Of a stretch of 64,000 nt of DNA, positions 26,197 through 34,574 are shown in pieces. The translations under genes and the position numbers were made by a program. The notes beneath the pieces are model-generated. The model ran no database searches, was not told the DNA's origin, and saw only the letters and a list, made by a program, of their open reading frames with translations. Source of the DNA: Rhizobium acidisoli (lineage in GTDB: Bacteria; Pseudomonadota; Alphaproteobacteria; Rhizobiales; Rhizobiaceae); the NCBI RefSeq assembly GCF_002531755.2, contig NZ_CP034998.1, forward strand, positions 558,001 to 622,000. The letters are read 5' to 3'. Position 1 is the stretch's first letter. The number at the start of each line of letters is the position of its first letter.

Positions 26197-27975
26197 ATGT
26201 ACAAGGCGCCCGTCGAGGAAATCGCGTTCACGTTGAAGCATGTAGCCGGCATGGGCGAAGCGATTTCAAATGGGCTTCTCGCCGATCTCAGCGAAGATCT
26301 GGTCGATGCCGTGCTCTCCGAGGCGGGACGTTTTGCCACAGAGGAAGTGGCGCCGCTCGCCGACATCGGCGACCGCCAGGACGCCCGTCTGGAAGGCGGC
26401 GAGGTCAGGCTGCCGGACGGCTGGCGCGATCTCTATCGCAACTGGATCGCCGGCGGCTGGAACGGCCTGACGGCGCCCGAAGCCTTTGGCGGCCAGGCCC
26501 TGCCGCATATGCTGAACGTCGCGGCGCTGGAAATGTGGAATTCCGGCTCCATGGCCTTCGCGCTCGCCCCGACGCTGACGATGGGCGCCATCGAGGCGGT
26601 CAGCACCCATGGCAGCGCCGCGCTGAAGGAAAAATATCTGGAGAAGATGGTCTCAGGCGAATGGACCGGCACCATGAACCTGACGGAGCCGCATGCCGGC
26701 TCCGATCTCGGCGTGCTCAAAGCCCGCGCCGAGCGCCGCGCCGACGGCAGCTACCGCATCTTCGGCCAGAAGATCTTCATCACTTGGGGCGAGCATGATG
26801 CGGCCGACAACATCATCCATCTGGTGCTCGCCCGCCTGCCGGATGCGCCGGCCGGCACCCGCGGCATTTCGCTCTTCCTGGTGCCGAAATTCCTGGTGAA
26901 CGAGGACGGCTCGCTCGGCGCCCGCAACGATCTGTTCTGCCACTCGCTGGAGCACAAGCTCGGCATCCACGGCTCGCCGACCTGCACGATGATCTATGGC
27001 GACGGCCGGTTCGGCGACGAAAAGGGGGCTGTGGGATGGCTGGTCGGCGAGGAGAACAAGGGCCTCGCCTGCATGTTCACGATGATGAACAATGCCCGCC
27101 TGGCCGTCGGCATGCAAGGCGTGGCGATCGCCGAGGCGGCCACCCAGAAGGCTGTCGCCTATGCCAAGGAACGCACCCAGGGCAGGGCGCCCGGCTGGAG
27201 CGGGCCCGGCATGAGCCCGATCGTCGAACATCCCGATGTCGCCCGCATGCTTCTCACCATGAAGGCGCTGACCCAAGGCGCGCGCGCCATCTCCTATGCC
27301 TGCGCCCACGCGATCGACATGTCCCACCGGGCAGGCGACGTCAGCCGCCACTGGCAGGAGCGCGCCGCGCTTTTGACCCCGATCGCCAAATCCTTTTCGA
27401 CCGATGCCGGCGTCGACGTCGCCTCGCTCGGCATTCAGGTGCATGGCGGCATGGGCTTCATCGAGGAGACCGGTGCGGCGCGTTACCTGCGCGACGCCCG
27501 CATCGCGCCGATTTACGAAGGCACCAACGGCATCCAGGCGATCGACCTCGTCACCCGCAAGCTGCCGCTTTCCGGCGGCGAACAGGTGAAGGGCTTCATC
27601 GCCCAGCTGAAGGAGATCGCCGAGAGCGTCCGCCGCTCCAATCTCGATGGTTTCGGCGAGACATCAGTCAGGCTCGACGCAGCGATTTCAGATCTCGAAG
27701 CGGCGACAGACTGGCTCACGAAGATGCTTGCCGATGGCAAGGCGGCCGAGGCGCTTTCGGGCGCGACGCCCTATCAGCGCCTGTTCGGCCTCGTGCTCAC
27801 CGGCTGTTATCTCGCCAAGGGCGCGCTCGCCGAAAGCGGCGATGGCAGGGGTGAGGGCCGCGTCGCGCTCTGCCGCTTTGCCGCCGAAAACCTGCTCGCC
27901 GAGACCGCAGCCCTTCGCGACCGCGTCGTCAATGGCGCGGCAAGCCTTGCCGCCGCCCGCATCCTGCTCGCTTGA
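26197..27975 (+). CDS. Acyl-CoA dehydrogenase, long C-terminal form
   Basis: This is a 592-residue flavoprotein that introduces the alpha-beta double bond in acyl-CoA degradation. The N-terminal helical domain and the central beta domain (MNLTEPHAGSDLGVLKARA, then FITWGEHD) precede the C-terminal helical domain with IQVHGGMGFIEETGAARYLRDARIAPIYEGTNGIQ, which holds the catalytic-base region. An extra C-terminal domain of about 120 residues is typical of the FadE-like/DmdC subgroup. ATG 26197 follows GCGGAGGAAA. The enoyl-CoA hydratase gene starts 29 bases after its stop and is likely cotranscribed. Confidence 0.94.
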   Translation: MYKAPVEEIAFTLKHVAGMGEAISNGLLADLSEDLVDAVLSEAGRFATEEVAPLADIGDRQDARLEGGEVRLPDGWRDLYRNWIAGGWNGLTAPEAFGGQALPHMLNVAALEMWNSGSMAFALAPTLTMGAIEAVSTHGSAALKEKYLEKMVSGEWTGTMNLTEPHAGSDLGVLKARAERRADGSYRIFGQKIFITWGEHDAADNIIHLVLARLPDAPAGTRGISLFLVPKFLVNEDGSLGARNDLFCHSLEHKLGIHGSPTCTMIYGDGRFGDEKGAVGWLVGEENKGLACMFTMMNNARLAVGMQGVAIAEAATQKAVAYAKERTQGRAPGWSGPGMSPIVEHPDVARMLLTMKALTQGARAISYACAHAIDMSHRAGDVSRHWQERAALLTPIAKSFSTDAGVDVASLGIQVHGGMGFIEETGAARYLRDARIAPIYEGTNGIQAIDLVTRKLPLSGGEQVKGFIAQLKEIAESVRRSNLDGFGETSVRLDAAISDLEAATDWLTKMLADGKAAEALSGATPYQRLFGLVLTGCYLAKGALAESGDGRGEGRVALCRFAAENLLAETAALRDRVVNGAASLAAARILLA

Positions 27976-28004
27976 GGCGACCCTAAGACTTCTGAGGACA
28001 CCCA

Positions 28005-28760
28005 ATGACCAATCACATCATCGTCGAGCAGCCTTCCGCCCATCCCGGCGTTCAACTCATCCGCTTCAACCGGCCGGAGAAGAAGAACGCCATCACCCGC
28101 GCCATGTATCGCACCATGGCCGAGGCGCTGAAGGCGGCCGATGCCGATACGACCATCCGCGCCACCGCCTTCCTCGGCACCGAAGGCTGCTTTTCTTCAG
28201 GCAATGATCTGAACGACTTCCTTGCCGCCGCAGTCGGCGGCGGCGGCCTCGAGCAGGAGATTCTCGATTTCCTCTATGCGCTGGTGAAGGCCGAAAAACC
28301 TGTAATCTCCGGCGTCGACGGTCTGGCGATCGGCATCGGCACGACGATCCACCTCCATTGCGACCTGACGATCGCCTCGAGCCGCAGCCAGTTCCGCACC
28401 CCCTTCGTCGATCTGGCGCTGGTGCCGGAGGCGGGGTCGAGTCTCGTTGCGCCGCGGTTGATGGGCCAGCAGCGCGCCTTCGCCCTGCTGGCGGCCGGCG
28501 AAGCCTTCTCGGCCGCCGAGGCCAAGGACGCCGGCATCATCTGGAAGGTGGTCGAACCCGGTGAGGTCGATGCTGTAACGCTGGCGACTGCCGCCCGGCT
28601 CGCCGCCAAACCGCCGGAAGCGCTGCGTATCGCCCGCGATCTCATCCGCGGCGACAGCGGCGAGATCATCGCCCGCATCGACGAGGAGGCCCGCCACTTC
28701 TCCGCCCGCCTGAAAAGCGCCGAGGCCCGCGCCGCCTTCGAAGCCTTCATGCGTCGCTAA
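28005..28760 (+). CDS. Enoyl-CoA hydratase/isomerase family protein
   Basis: This 251-residue crotonase-fold protein probably hydrates the product of the upstream dehydrogenase. The oxyanion-hole segments GCFSSGNDLNDF (about residues 61-72) and GVDGLAIGIGTTIHLHCDLTIAS (about 101-123) are present. The catalytic acidic position in FVDLALVPEAGSS is conserved. The length is normal. The start follows TTCTGAGGAC. Its stop overlaps the stop of the convergent MBL gene by a few bases. Confidence 0.92.
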   Translation: MTNHIIVEQPSAHPGVQLIRFNRPEKKNAITRAMYRTMAEALKAADADTTIRATAFLGTEGCFSSGNDLNDFLAAAVGGGGLEQEILDFLYALVKAEKPVISGVDGLAIGIGTTIHLHCDLTIASSRSQFRTPFVDLALVPEAGSSLVAPRLMGQQRAFALLAAGEAFSAAEAKDAGIIWKVVEPGEVDAVTLATAARLAAKPPEALRIARDLIRGDSGEIIARIDEEARHFSARLKSAEARAAFEAFMRR

Positions 28761-29761
28761 AGCATGGGCACATCGAAGACCTCGCCGGCCCTGAGCGGCC
28801 GGAACCGGTCCGCGGCAATATCGTGCTCGCGCATCGCCTCTTGCAACGCCTTCACCGGTGCGTCGACCGCCTCATCCGTCAGTTGGAACGTTGCGAAGTG
28901 ATGCCCGGCCACATAGGCCGCATTTGCCAGCTTCATCCCGATCACCGCTTCCTGCGGATTCTGGTGCTGGCCTTTCATGAACCATCGCGGCTCATAGGCA
29001 CCGAAAGGTAAGATCGCCAAGCGAAAGCCGCCATGCTTCTGCTGTGCCGCTTTGTAATTGATGCCTTGGTGGAAGCCCGTATCGCCGATGTGATAGATCT
29101 TTCCGGCCGGAGTCGACAGGACGAACGATGCCCAGAGCGCCATCCGACGATCGGCGCCGCCGCGGGCGGACCAATGATGTGCAGGCTCGGCATCAATGCT
29201 GATTCCGGCGTGCGCGATGCGTTCGCCCCAGTCCATCGACGTCATCTCCATATCGGGCACGGCGCGGCGAATGATCGTGTCGTTGCCGAGTGGCGTCACC
29301 ACACGCGGCCGATGCTTCGCATGCAGCCGCTTGAGCGTCGCGATATCGAGATGATCATAATGATTGTGCGAGACCAGCACGAGATCGATCGGCGGCAGAT
29401 CATCGAACGCGATGCCCGGTTGGACGACGCGTTTCGGGCCGGCAAAGGTGAAAGGGCTGACGCGCTCCGACCACACCGGGTCGGTGAGGATATTGAGCCC
29501 GGCGACCTGCACCAGCATGGTTGCATGGCCAACCATGGTCACCCGCAGATCCTCACCGTCGACACGTGCATCCGGCTTGGCCGCCGCATATGGGCTCGGG
29601 ACCGACTTCGGCCAGGGTTGACGGCCGCCGCCGAATTGCCACCGCAGCAGATCGCGAAAACCAAGCGGCTCAATACCGTCGGGATTGAAAAAATGCGAGC
29701 CGTTGAAGTGATCGGACACCGGGCCATTATAATAGGGATTGCGGCTTTTGGTCTTGCGCAT
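28757..29761 (-). CDS. MBL-fold metallo-hydrolase
   Basis: This is a 334-residue metallo-beta-lactamase-fold protein of the NAPE-PLD/UlaG-like group. The zinc motif HxHxDH is present as SHNHYDHLD. Further metal ligands are in HIGDTGFH and GHHFATFQ, and TMVGHATMLVQ opens the fold at about residue 75. Members hydrolyse phosphodiesters or lactones; the substrate here is not known. Its 3' end overlaps the convergent enoyl-CoA hydratase gene. A hairpin separates it from the SDR gene upstream on the same strand. Confidence 0.88.
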   Translation of the reverse strand: MRKTKSRNPYYNGPVSDHFNGSHFFNPDGIEPLGFRDLLRWQFGGGRQPWPKSVPSPYAAAKPDARVDGEDLRVTMVGHATMLVQVAGLNILTDPVWSERVSPFTFAGPKRVVQPGIAFDDLPPIDLVLVSHNHYDHLDIATLKRLHAKHRPRVVTPLGNDTIIRRAVPDMEMTSMDWGERIAHAGISIDAEPAHHWSARGGADRRMALWASFVLSTPAGKIYHIGDTGFHQGINYKAAQQKHGGFRLAILPFGAYEPRWFMKGQHQNPQEAVIGMKLANAAYVAGHHFATFQLTDEAVDAPVKALQEAMREHDIAADRFRPLRAGEVFDVPML

Positions 29762-29785
29762 TCGGAAGCGGTTTCCTTTGCCTGT

Positions 29786-29831
29786 AACAGGTTCAGATTT
29801 TAGGCCAGGTCGACCGGGATCCGAACCTGTT
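29786..29831. terminator. Hairpin between SDR and MBL genes
   Basis: AACAGGTTC (29786-29794) and GAACCTGTT (29823-29831) form a 9-bp inverted repeat just after the end of the SDR gene and before the MBL start. The minus-strand T run is poor, so terminator function is tentative. Confidence 0.35.
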
Positions 29832-29843
29832 CCAAATTAAAGA

Positions 29844-30662
29844 CTACACGGAGGCAGGAAACTCGTTGACCTTGCGCAGGAGGCTGTCGACCAGCCGCTC
29901 CGGCAGGAATCGGCGAAGCGAGCGGACCTGGCGTGACTGCTTGCCGGCGGAATAGCGCAGCTTCGGATTCTTGGCGGTTGCGGCTTTCACGACCATGTCG
30001 GCGACGACCTCAGGTGCATCGCCCGCCTCCATCCACTTGCGCATCAGGGCCTCGCTCCGGGTCCGCTCCGAGTCGTAGACGGGAAGCGGTTGATCGACGC
30101 GTGTCAGGTTCTCCTCGAAGGATGTTTTGGTGACGCCGGGTTGGACGAGAACGACACGAATGCCGAAATTGCGGACTTCATGATCGAGGGATTCCGAATA
30201 GCCCTCGATCGCATGTTTGGTCGAGGCATAGAAGGCGTTGTACGGAGATGGGATAAGTCCGAGGATCGAGCTCATATTGACGATCCGTCCGCTCTTCTGC
30301 TTGCGCATGATGGGCAGCACGGCGTTGACGACGCGGGCGACGCCGAAAAGATTGACGTCGAAAAGGCGCTGGGCCTGGTCGATCGACGACTCTTCCGCGC
30401 CGCCGAGCAGGCCGATCCCGGCATTGTTGACGACGAGGTCGATCCGGCCGGCCTGTTGCATGATCTCGGCAATCATCGCCTCCACCGAGGCCTTATCCGT
30501 CACGTCGCAGACCAGCATGGTAATCCCGGGCTTGCCGGCAACCTGTTTGCGGCTGGTCCCATAGACGCGATATCCGGCCTTCACCAGCGTTTGGGCGGTG
30601 ACGAGGCCAATGCCGGAGGAAGCACCGGTGACCAGGGCGATGTTTTTGGTTCTGTCGATCAT
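29844..30662 (-). CDS. Short-chain dehydrogenase/reductase
   Basis: This is a 272-residue classical SDR. The cofactor motif TGASSGIG lies at residues 12-19, NNAGIG at about 85, a catalytic Ser in NMSSILGLIP, and YASTK as the YxxxK pair. It has a 50-residue C-terminal extension typical of oxidoreductases acting on larger hydrophobic substrates. The start at 30662 is chosen because GAGAGCTG is correctly spaced. It is divergent from an HxlR regulator whose palindromic operator lies in the shared promoter, so it is the likely regulated target. Confidence 0.9.
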   Translation of the reverse strand: MIDRTKNIALVTGASSGIGLVTAQTLVKAGYRVYGTSRKQVAGKPGITMLVCDVTDKASVEAMIAEIMQQAGRIDLVVNNAGIGLLGGAEESSIDQAQRLFDVNLFGVARVVNAVLPIMRKQKSGRIVNMSSILGLIPSPYNAFYASTKHAIEGYSESLDHEVRNFGIRVVLVQPGVTKTSFEENLTRVDQPLPVYDSERTRSEALMRKWMEAGDAPEVVADMVVKAATAKNPKLRYSAGKQSRQVRSLRRFLPERLVDSLLRKVNEFPASV

Positions 30663-30709
30663 GCTGTCAGCTCTCATTTGAAGTGGATCATTGGCTGACG
30701 CTGTGTTAC

Positions 30710-30744
30710 TATCTTTTCGATATCATGTCACTATCGAAAAGATA
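30710..30744. promoter_or_regulatory. Perfect palindromic operator, HxlR promoter
   Basis: TATCTTTTCGATA (30710-30722) and TATCGAAAAGATA (30732-30744) are exact reverse complements with a 9-base spacer, giving 22 bp between arm centres. The site ends 4 bases before the HxlR start codon and about 48 bases from the SDR start. Confidence 0.8.
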
Positions 30745-30748
30745 CCAA

Positions 30749-31198
30749 ATGAAAAATGGTTCAATTCCGCAGTGCCCGGTCGCCCGGGGCCTTAAATCTG
30801 TGGGCGATGCGTGGAGCATTCTGGTCTTACGGGACGCACATACCGGCCTTACCCGGTTCGACCAATTCAGGAAGAGTCTCGGCATCGTGCCGACCATGCT
30901 CACCAAGCGCCTCAAAGCGCTGACCGACGACGGCCTGCTGGAAAAGCGCCTCTATTCCGAGCGGCCGCCGCGCGAGGAGTACGTGCTGACCGAGGCGGGC
31001 CGGGATTTCCTGCCGGTGCTGATGATGATCGGGGCGTGGGCCCATCGCCACTGCGATGGCGAACTCGCCCGCTATGTCGATGTCGAAACGGGCTCGGAGA
31101 TCGAGCCGATCGCAATCGATGCGGTGACAGGTGCCAAACTCGGAACCCGGGCAATGCGGCTGAGTGCCGGTCAGGAACGGGACTCCGGCGACCAATAG
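30749..31198 (+). CDS. HxlR-family transcriptional regulator
   Basis: This is a 149-residue winged-helix regulator. The HxlR core runs from a conserved Cys-Pro (QCPVARGLKSVGDAWSILVLRDA) through FDQFRKSLGIVPTMLTKRLKALTDDGLLEK to the wing YSERPPREEYVLTEAG. Proteins of this family often sense electrophiles or aldehydes through the N-terminal Cys, which is present here at residue 8. The start at 30749 is chosen because an exact palindrome ends 4 bases upstream. A longer frame starts at 30683 or 30725 but would run through the operator. It probably represses itself and the divergent SDR gene. Confidence 0.88.
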   Translation: MKNGSIPQCPVARGLKSVGDAWSILVLRDAHTGLTRFDQFRKSLGIVPTMLTKRLKALTDDGLLEKRLYSERPPREEYVLTEAGRDFLPVLMMIGAWAHRHCDGELARYVDVETGSEIEPIAIDAVTGAKLGTRAMRLSAGQERDSGDQ

Positions 31199-31223
31199 CG
31201 GGGGGCAGCCGACGGCGGCCCGC

Positions 31224-32474
31224 CTATTTCTCCAGCGTCGCCACCACCTCGACATGCGAGGTCCAGAGGAACTGGTCGATCGGCGTCACGCCGGTGATCC
31301 GGTAGCCGCCCTCGACGAGGATCGCGAGGTCGCGCGCCAGCGTCAGCGGGTTACAGCTGACGGCGGCGATCTTTTTCACGCTCGAGCGGGCAAGCTCCTT
31401 GCACTGGAACTCGGCGCCGGCGCGTGGCGGATCGAAGATGACGGCGTCATAGGGCTTGAACTCCTGCGTCATCAACGGGCGGCGGAAGAGATCGCGCCTC
31501 TCGATGCTCACCGGCTTCAATCCAGGAGTGTTGCGGGCGGCATGATCGAGGGCAGCGAGCGCCTTTGCTTCGGCTTCGACGGCATGCACGCGGCCAATCC
31601 GCGCCAGCCGCAGCGAAAACGTGCCGGCGCCGGCAAAAAGATCGGCAATCCGCTTGGCCTTGCCGGCATGGGCAAGCACCAGCTCGGCCATCGCTTCCTC
31701 AGCCGGCTTGGTCGCCTGGGTGAAGCCGCCCGGCGGCGGGGAAACCTGGATCCCGCCGAAATCGACGAGCGGCTTCGACGGCTCGATGAGGATTTCGCCG
31801 TTCAGCGAAACACGGGCAATGCCGCGCAGGCCGAGCACGATCTCGACCGCTTTGCGCCGCTGCGCATCGGAGAGTTTTTTCACCTCGTCGACCGCGATAT
31901 CGAGGCCGGACAGTGTTTCGAGCACCGAGACGCGAAAGGGCTCGGCATTGGTCGCCAGTGCTGCGGCAATCGCCCGGATCGCCGGCAGCCGGGCGATAAT
32001 CCCCGCCGACGAGATCGGACATTCCTCGATCGCGACGATATGATGGCTTTCCGCCTGGTTGAAACCGATCAGCATGTCCTTTTCGGTCTTGCGCGCCGCA
32101 AACACCACGCGCCGGCGCTCGCCCGGCCGGGCCGGCACGATCTCGCCGACCTCAGGCGTCAGCCCCTTCGATTTCAGCGCATCGATGACCAACTGGCGCT
32201 TGAAGGCGCGGTAGGGGCTATCGGTCATATGCTGCAACGTGCAGCCGCCGCAGGTGCCGTTGACGCCATCCGGGCCGAAATGCCGGCAGGGCGGCTCCTG
32301 CCGGTCGGGAGAGGGCGTTGCGATCGACATGATCGTGCCCTGGCTTTTGACGCGGGCGATTGCCACCGTTTCCCCCGGCAGGGAGAATGGCACATAGATT
32401 GGCCCGCCGGCGCTGCCGGCAATGCCGTCGCCCTGGGCGCCGAGCTTCTCGATGGTGACGGTTTCGGTGCTCAC
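31224..32474 (-). CDS. RNA (uracil-C5) methyltransferase, TrmA/RlmD type
   Basis: This is a 416-residue SAM-dependent RNA m5U methyltransferase. An N-terminal TRAM-like domain (about residues 1-55) is followed by an Fe-S cluster region (C63 and the GTCGGCTLQH segment). The Rossmann methyltransferase domain has ADLFAGAGTFSLRLA, FDPPRAGAEFQCKEL and the catalytic-Cys region VSCNPLTLARDL. Substrate (23S rRNA or tRNA) is not decidable. Its GTG start overlaps the tlyA stop by four bases, so translation is probably coupled. Confidence 0.92.
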   Translation of the reverse strand: MSTETVTIEKLGAQGDGIAGSAGGPIYVPFSLPGETVAIARVKSQGTIMSIATPSPDRQEPPCRHFGPDGVNGTCGGCTLQHMTDSPYRAFKRQLVIDALKSKGLTPEVGEIVPARPGERRRVVFAARKTEKDMLIGFNQAESHHIVAIEECPISSAGIIARLPAIRAIAAALATNAEPFRVSVLETLSGLDIAVDEVKKLSDAQRRKAVEIVLGLRGIARVSLNGEILIEPSKPLVDFGGIQVSPPPGGFTQATKPAEEAMAELVLAHAGKAKRIADLFAGAGTFSLRLARIGRVHAVEAEAKALAALDHAARNTPGLKPVSIERRDLFRRPLMTQEFKPYDAVIFDPPRAGAEFQCKELARSSVKKIAAVSCNPLTLARDLAILVEGGYRITGVTPIDQFLWTSHVEVVATLEK

Positions 32475-33217
32475 GGTTTCGATCCTGCCAGAAGATATTC
32501 CTGATTGCCGTCGCCGCCGGCAATCGGGGAGGGGATGAGGCCGAGGCTTTTCCAGCCCATATCCTCGATGAACCAGCGCTCCAGTTCCGCAGCGACGGCG
32601 GGCGCGGACGAGGGGTCCTTCAACAGTCCGCCCTTGCCGATCGCCTCGCGCCCCGCCTCGAACTGCGGCTTGACCAGGAGTACGGCGACCGCACCCGCTT
32701 CGGCAATATCGAGAGCCGGCGCCAACGCCAGCTTCAGCGAGATGAAGGAGACGTCGGAGACGATGAAATCGGCGGGCTCGCCGATATCGTCGGCCGTCAG
32801 ATGGCGGGCGTTGAGGCCTTCCTTGTTCGTCACCCGTGGATCAGCTGCAATGCGCGGATGCATCTGCCCATGGCCGACATCGATTGCCGTGACATGCGCA
32901 GCGCCGCGCTGCAGCAGCACCTCGGTAAAGCCGCCGGTGGAAGCGCCGATATCAAGACAGTGATGGCCGGCGGGATCGAGCCGGAAATGCTCGAGGGCGC
33001 TAGCAAGCTTCAATGCCGCGCGCGAGACATAGTCCTGCGCCGGGTCGTCGATCTCGATGGCGGCATCGTCGCCGATGAGCGCGCCGGCTTTCGTCACCAC
33101 CTGGCCGGCGATCCGGACGGTGCCGCGTTGCACGGCGTCGCGGGCCCGCGAGCGGCTGGCGAAGAGGCCGCGGGAGACGAGAAGTTGGTCGAGGCGTTGG
33201 CTGTTTTGATCGGACAT
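32471..33217 (-). CDS. tlyA: TlyA-family rRNA 2'-O-methyltransferase
   Basis: This is a 248-residue protein with an N-terminal S4 RNA-binding domain (RLDQLLVSRGLFASRSRARDAV, about residues 8-65) and an FtsJ-type methyltransferase domain (CLDIGASTGGFTEVLLQRGA near residue 92, DVSFISL, VKPQFEAG). TlyA proteins methylate ribose positions in 16S/23S rRNA and affect capreomycin sensitivity in mycobacteria. The start at 33217 matches the usual family N-terminus; an ATG at 33256 is possible and the ribosome site is weak for both. It is followed by the overlapping RNA methyltransferase gene. Confidence 0.93.
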   Translation of the reverse strand: MSDQNSQRLDQLLVSRGLFASRSRARDAVQRGTVRIAGQVVTKAGALIGDDAAIEIDDPAQDYVSRAALKLASALEHFRLDPAGHHCLDIGASTGGFTEVLLQRGAAHVTAIDVGHGQMHPRIAADPRVTNKEGLNARHLTADDIGEPADFIVSDVSFISLKLALAPALDIAEAGAVAVLLVKPQFEAGREAIGKGGLLKDPSSAPAVAAELERWFIEDMGWKSLGLIPSPIAGGDGNQEYLLAGSKP

Positions 33218-33348
33218 CGGCTGTGAATGACCGGCAAAGCCGCCGGTTGCAAGCATTTTGTTCCAGACAGCGTCATTGACCCTCGAAAGCTTTCGGCGAT
33301 AATCCTGCCGCGGCGATTACGGGGCGGCCGCAGACACGGGGGTGTTTT

Positions 33349-34341
33349 ATGCTGAAGCTCTTCACTCTTCTTGTCGCGGCAGGGATCGCATCGCCGGCGC
33401 TGGCGAACGACACCATGGCCGAGGTCAAGACCGGCGGGCTGATCTTTGCCCAATCCGACGATGTTAGCATGGTGCAAGAGGATCTCTTCATTTCCGCTGC
33501 TGAGGTGCGGGTCGATTACGTGTTCGAGAACACGTCCGACAAGGATGTCGAAAGCCTGGTTGCCTTCCCGATGCCCGACATATCGGGCCAGGTCGACAAC
33601 AACTCCGCCATCGCGGATTATGACAGCGACAATTTCCTGCATTTTTCCACCGTCCAGGACGGCAAGCCGATCACCGCCAAGCTGCAGCAGCGCGTCGTCT
33701 CGCTCGGCATCGACGTCACCGACGAACTCGCCAAAAATAACATTCCGGTCCTGCCTTACAGCGACAAGACCCGCGACGCGCTTGCCAAGCTTCCCCAAAC
33801 CATCCGGAAGGACTGGATCGCCCGTGGCCTGATCTATCCGATGGCAGAGGCCGATCTGGTGCCGCTGTGGACGCTGCGCTCGACCTATTGGTGGCGCACC
33901 ACCTTTCCGGCGAAGAAGAAGGTCAGCGTCGAGCACCGCTACCAGCCGGCCGTCGGCGGCACCGTCGCCATTAGCTTTCTCGAAAACGGCCAGCCGAAGG
34001 GCGAGCGCTTCGAGGAATATTCCCGCAAATACTGCCTGGACGCAGACTTCATCAGGGTCGCGCAGCAGCGTGCCGCGGAAGCCGGGACGAACGGCGCCAA
34101 CTACACAGAAAGCTGGATCTCCTATGTGCTGTCGACCGGCGCCAACTGGGCGGGGCCGATCCGGCGCTTCCAGCTGACGATCGACAAGGGCAAGCCCGGC
34201 AGTCTCATCAGCTTCTGCGGCAGCAATGTCGAGAAGATCGGCCCGACGACCTTTCGGATGACGGCTGAGGATTTCGATCCCGCCAAGGACTTCGACATCC
34301 TCATCCTCAATCCGCCGGAAGCGGAACCGAAGACGCCGTAA
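33349..34341 (+). CDS. DUF4424 exported protein
   Basis: This is a 330-residue protein with a signal peptide (residues 1-19, ending PALA). The mature part starts NDTMAEVKTGGLIFAQSDDVSMVQEDLFIS and contains VDYVFENTSDKDVESLVAFPMPD, the usual opening of DUF4424 proteins. Family function is not known; the beta-rich body suggests a periplasmic binding or scaffold role. GGTGTTTT precedes the ATG. It is divergent from tlyA and about 230 bases ahead of a chemoreceptor on the same strand. Confidence 0.85.
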   Translation: MLKLFTLLVAAGIASPALANDTMAEVKTGGLIFAQSDDVSMVQEDLFISAAEVRVDYVFENTSDKDVESLVAFPMPDISGQVDNNSAIADYDSDNFLHFSTVQDGKPITAKLQQRVVSLGIDVTDELAKNNIPVLPYSDKTRDALAKLPQTIRKDWIARGLIYPMAEADLVPLWTLRSTYWWRTTFPAKKKVSVEHRYQPAVGGTVAISFLENGQPKGERFEEYSRKYCLDADFIRVAQQRAAEAGTNGANYTESWISYVLSTGANWAGPIRRFQLTIDKGKPGSLISFCGSNVEKIGPTTFRMTAEDFDPAKDFDILILNPPEAEPKTP

Positions 34342-34574
34342 TTTAAGCATTTTAATCAGGGCCTGGGCCCGTGTTGCGGCGCACAATTTAAGCAAATCTA
34401 AAGCTCGCCCGCATAGCTTCGCCCCGATTGCAGCGGTCCGTCCGGACTGCTCGGCGCCATGACGGCGCAAGCGTTTCAACGCCGATCATGTTCTCAGTTT
34501 CAAACATCCCTGCGGTTGCGCCTCAAGCGCGACCCGCTTTCGCCGCGTCGACTGTCGTCAGGAGAAATTCACCG

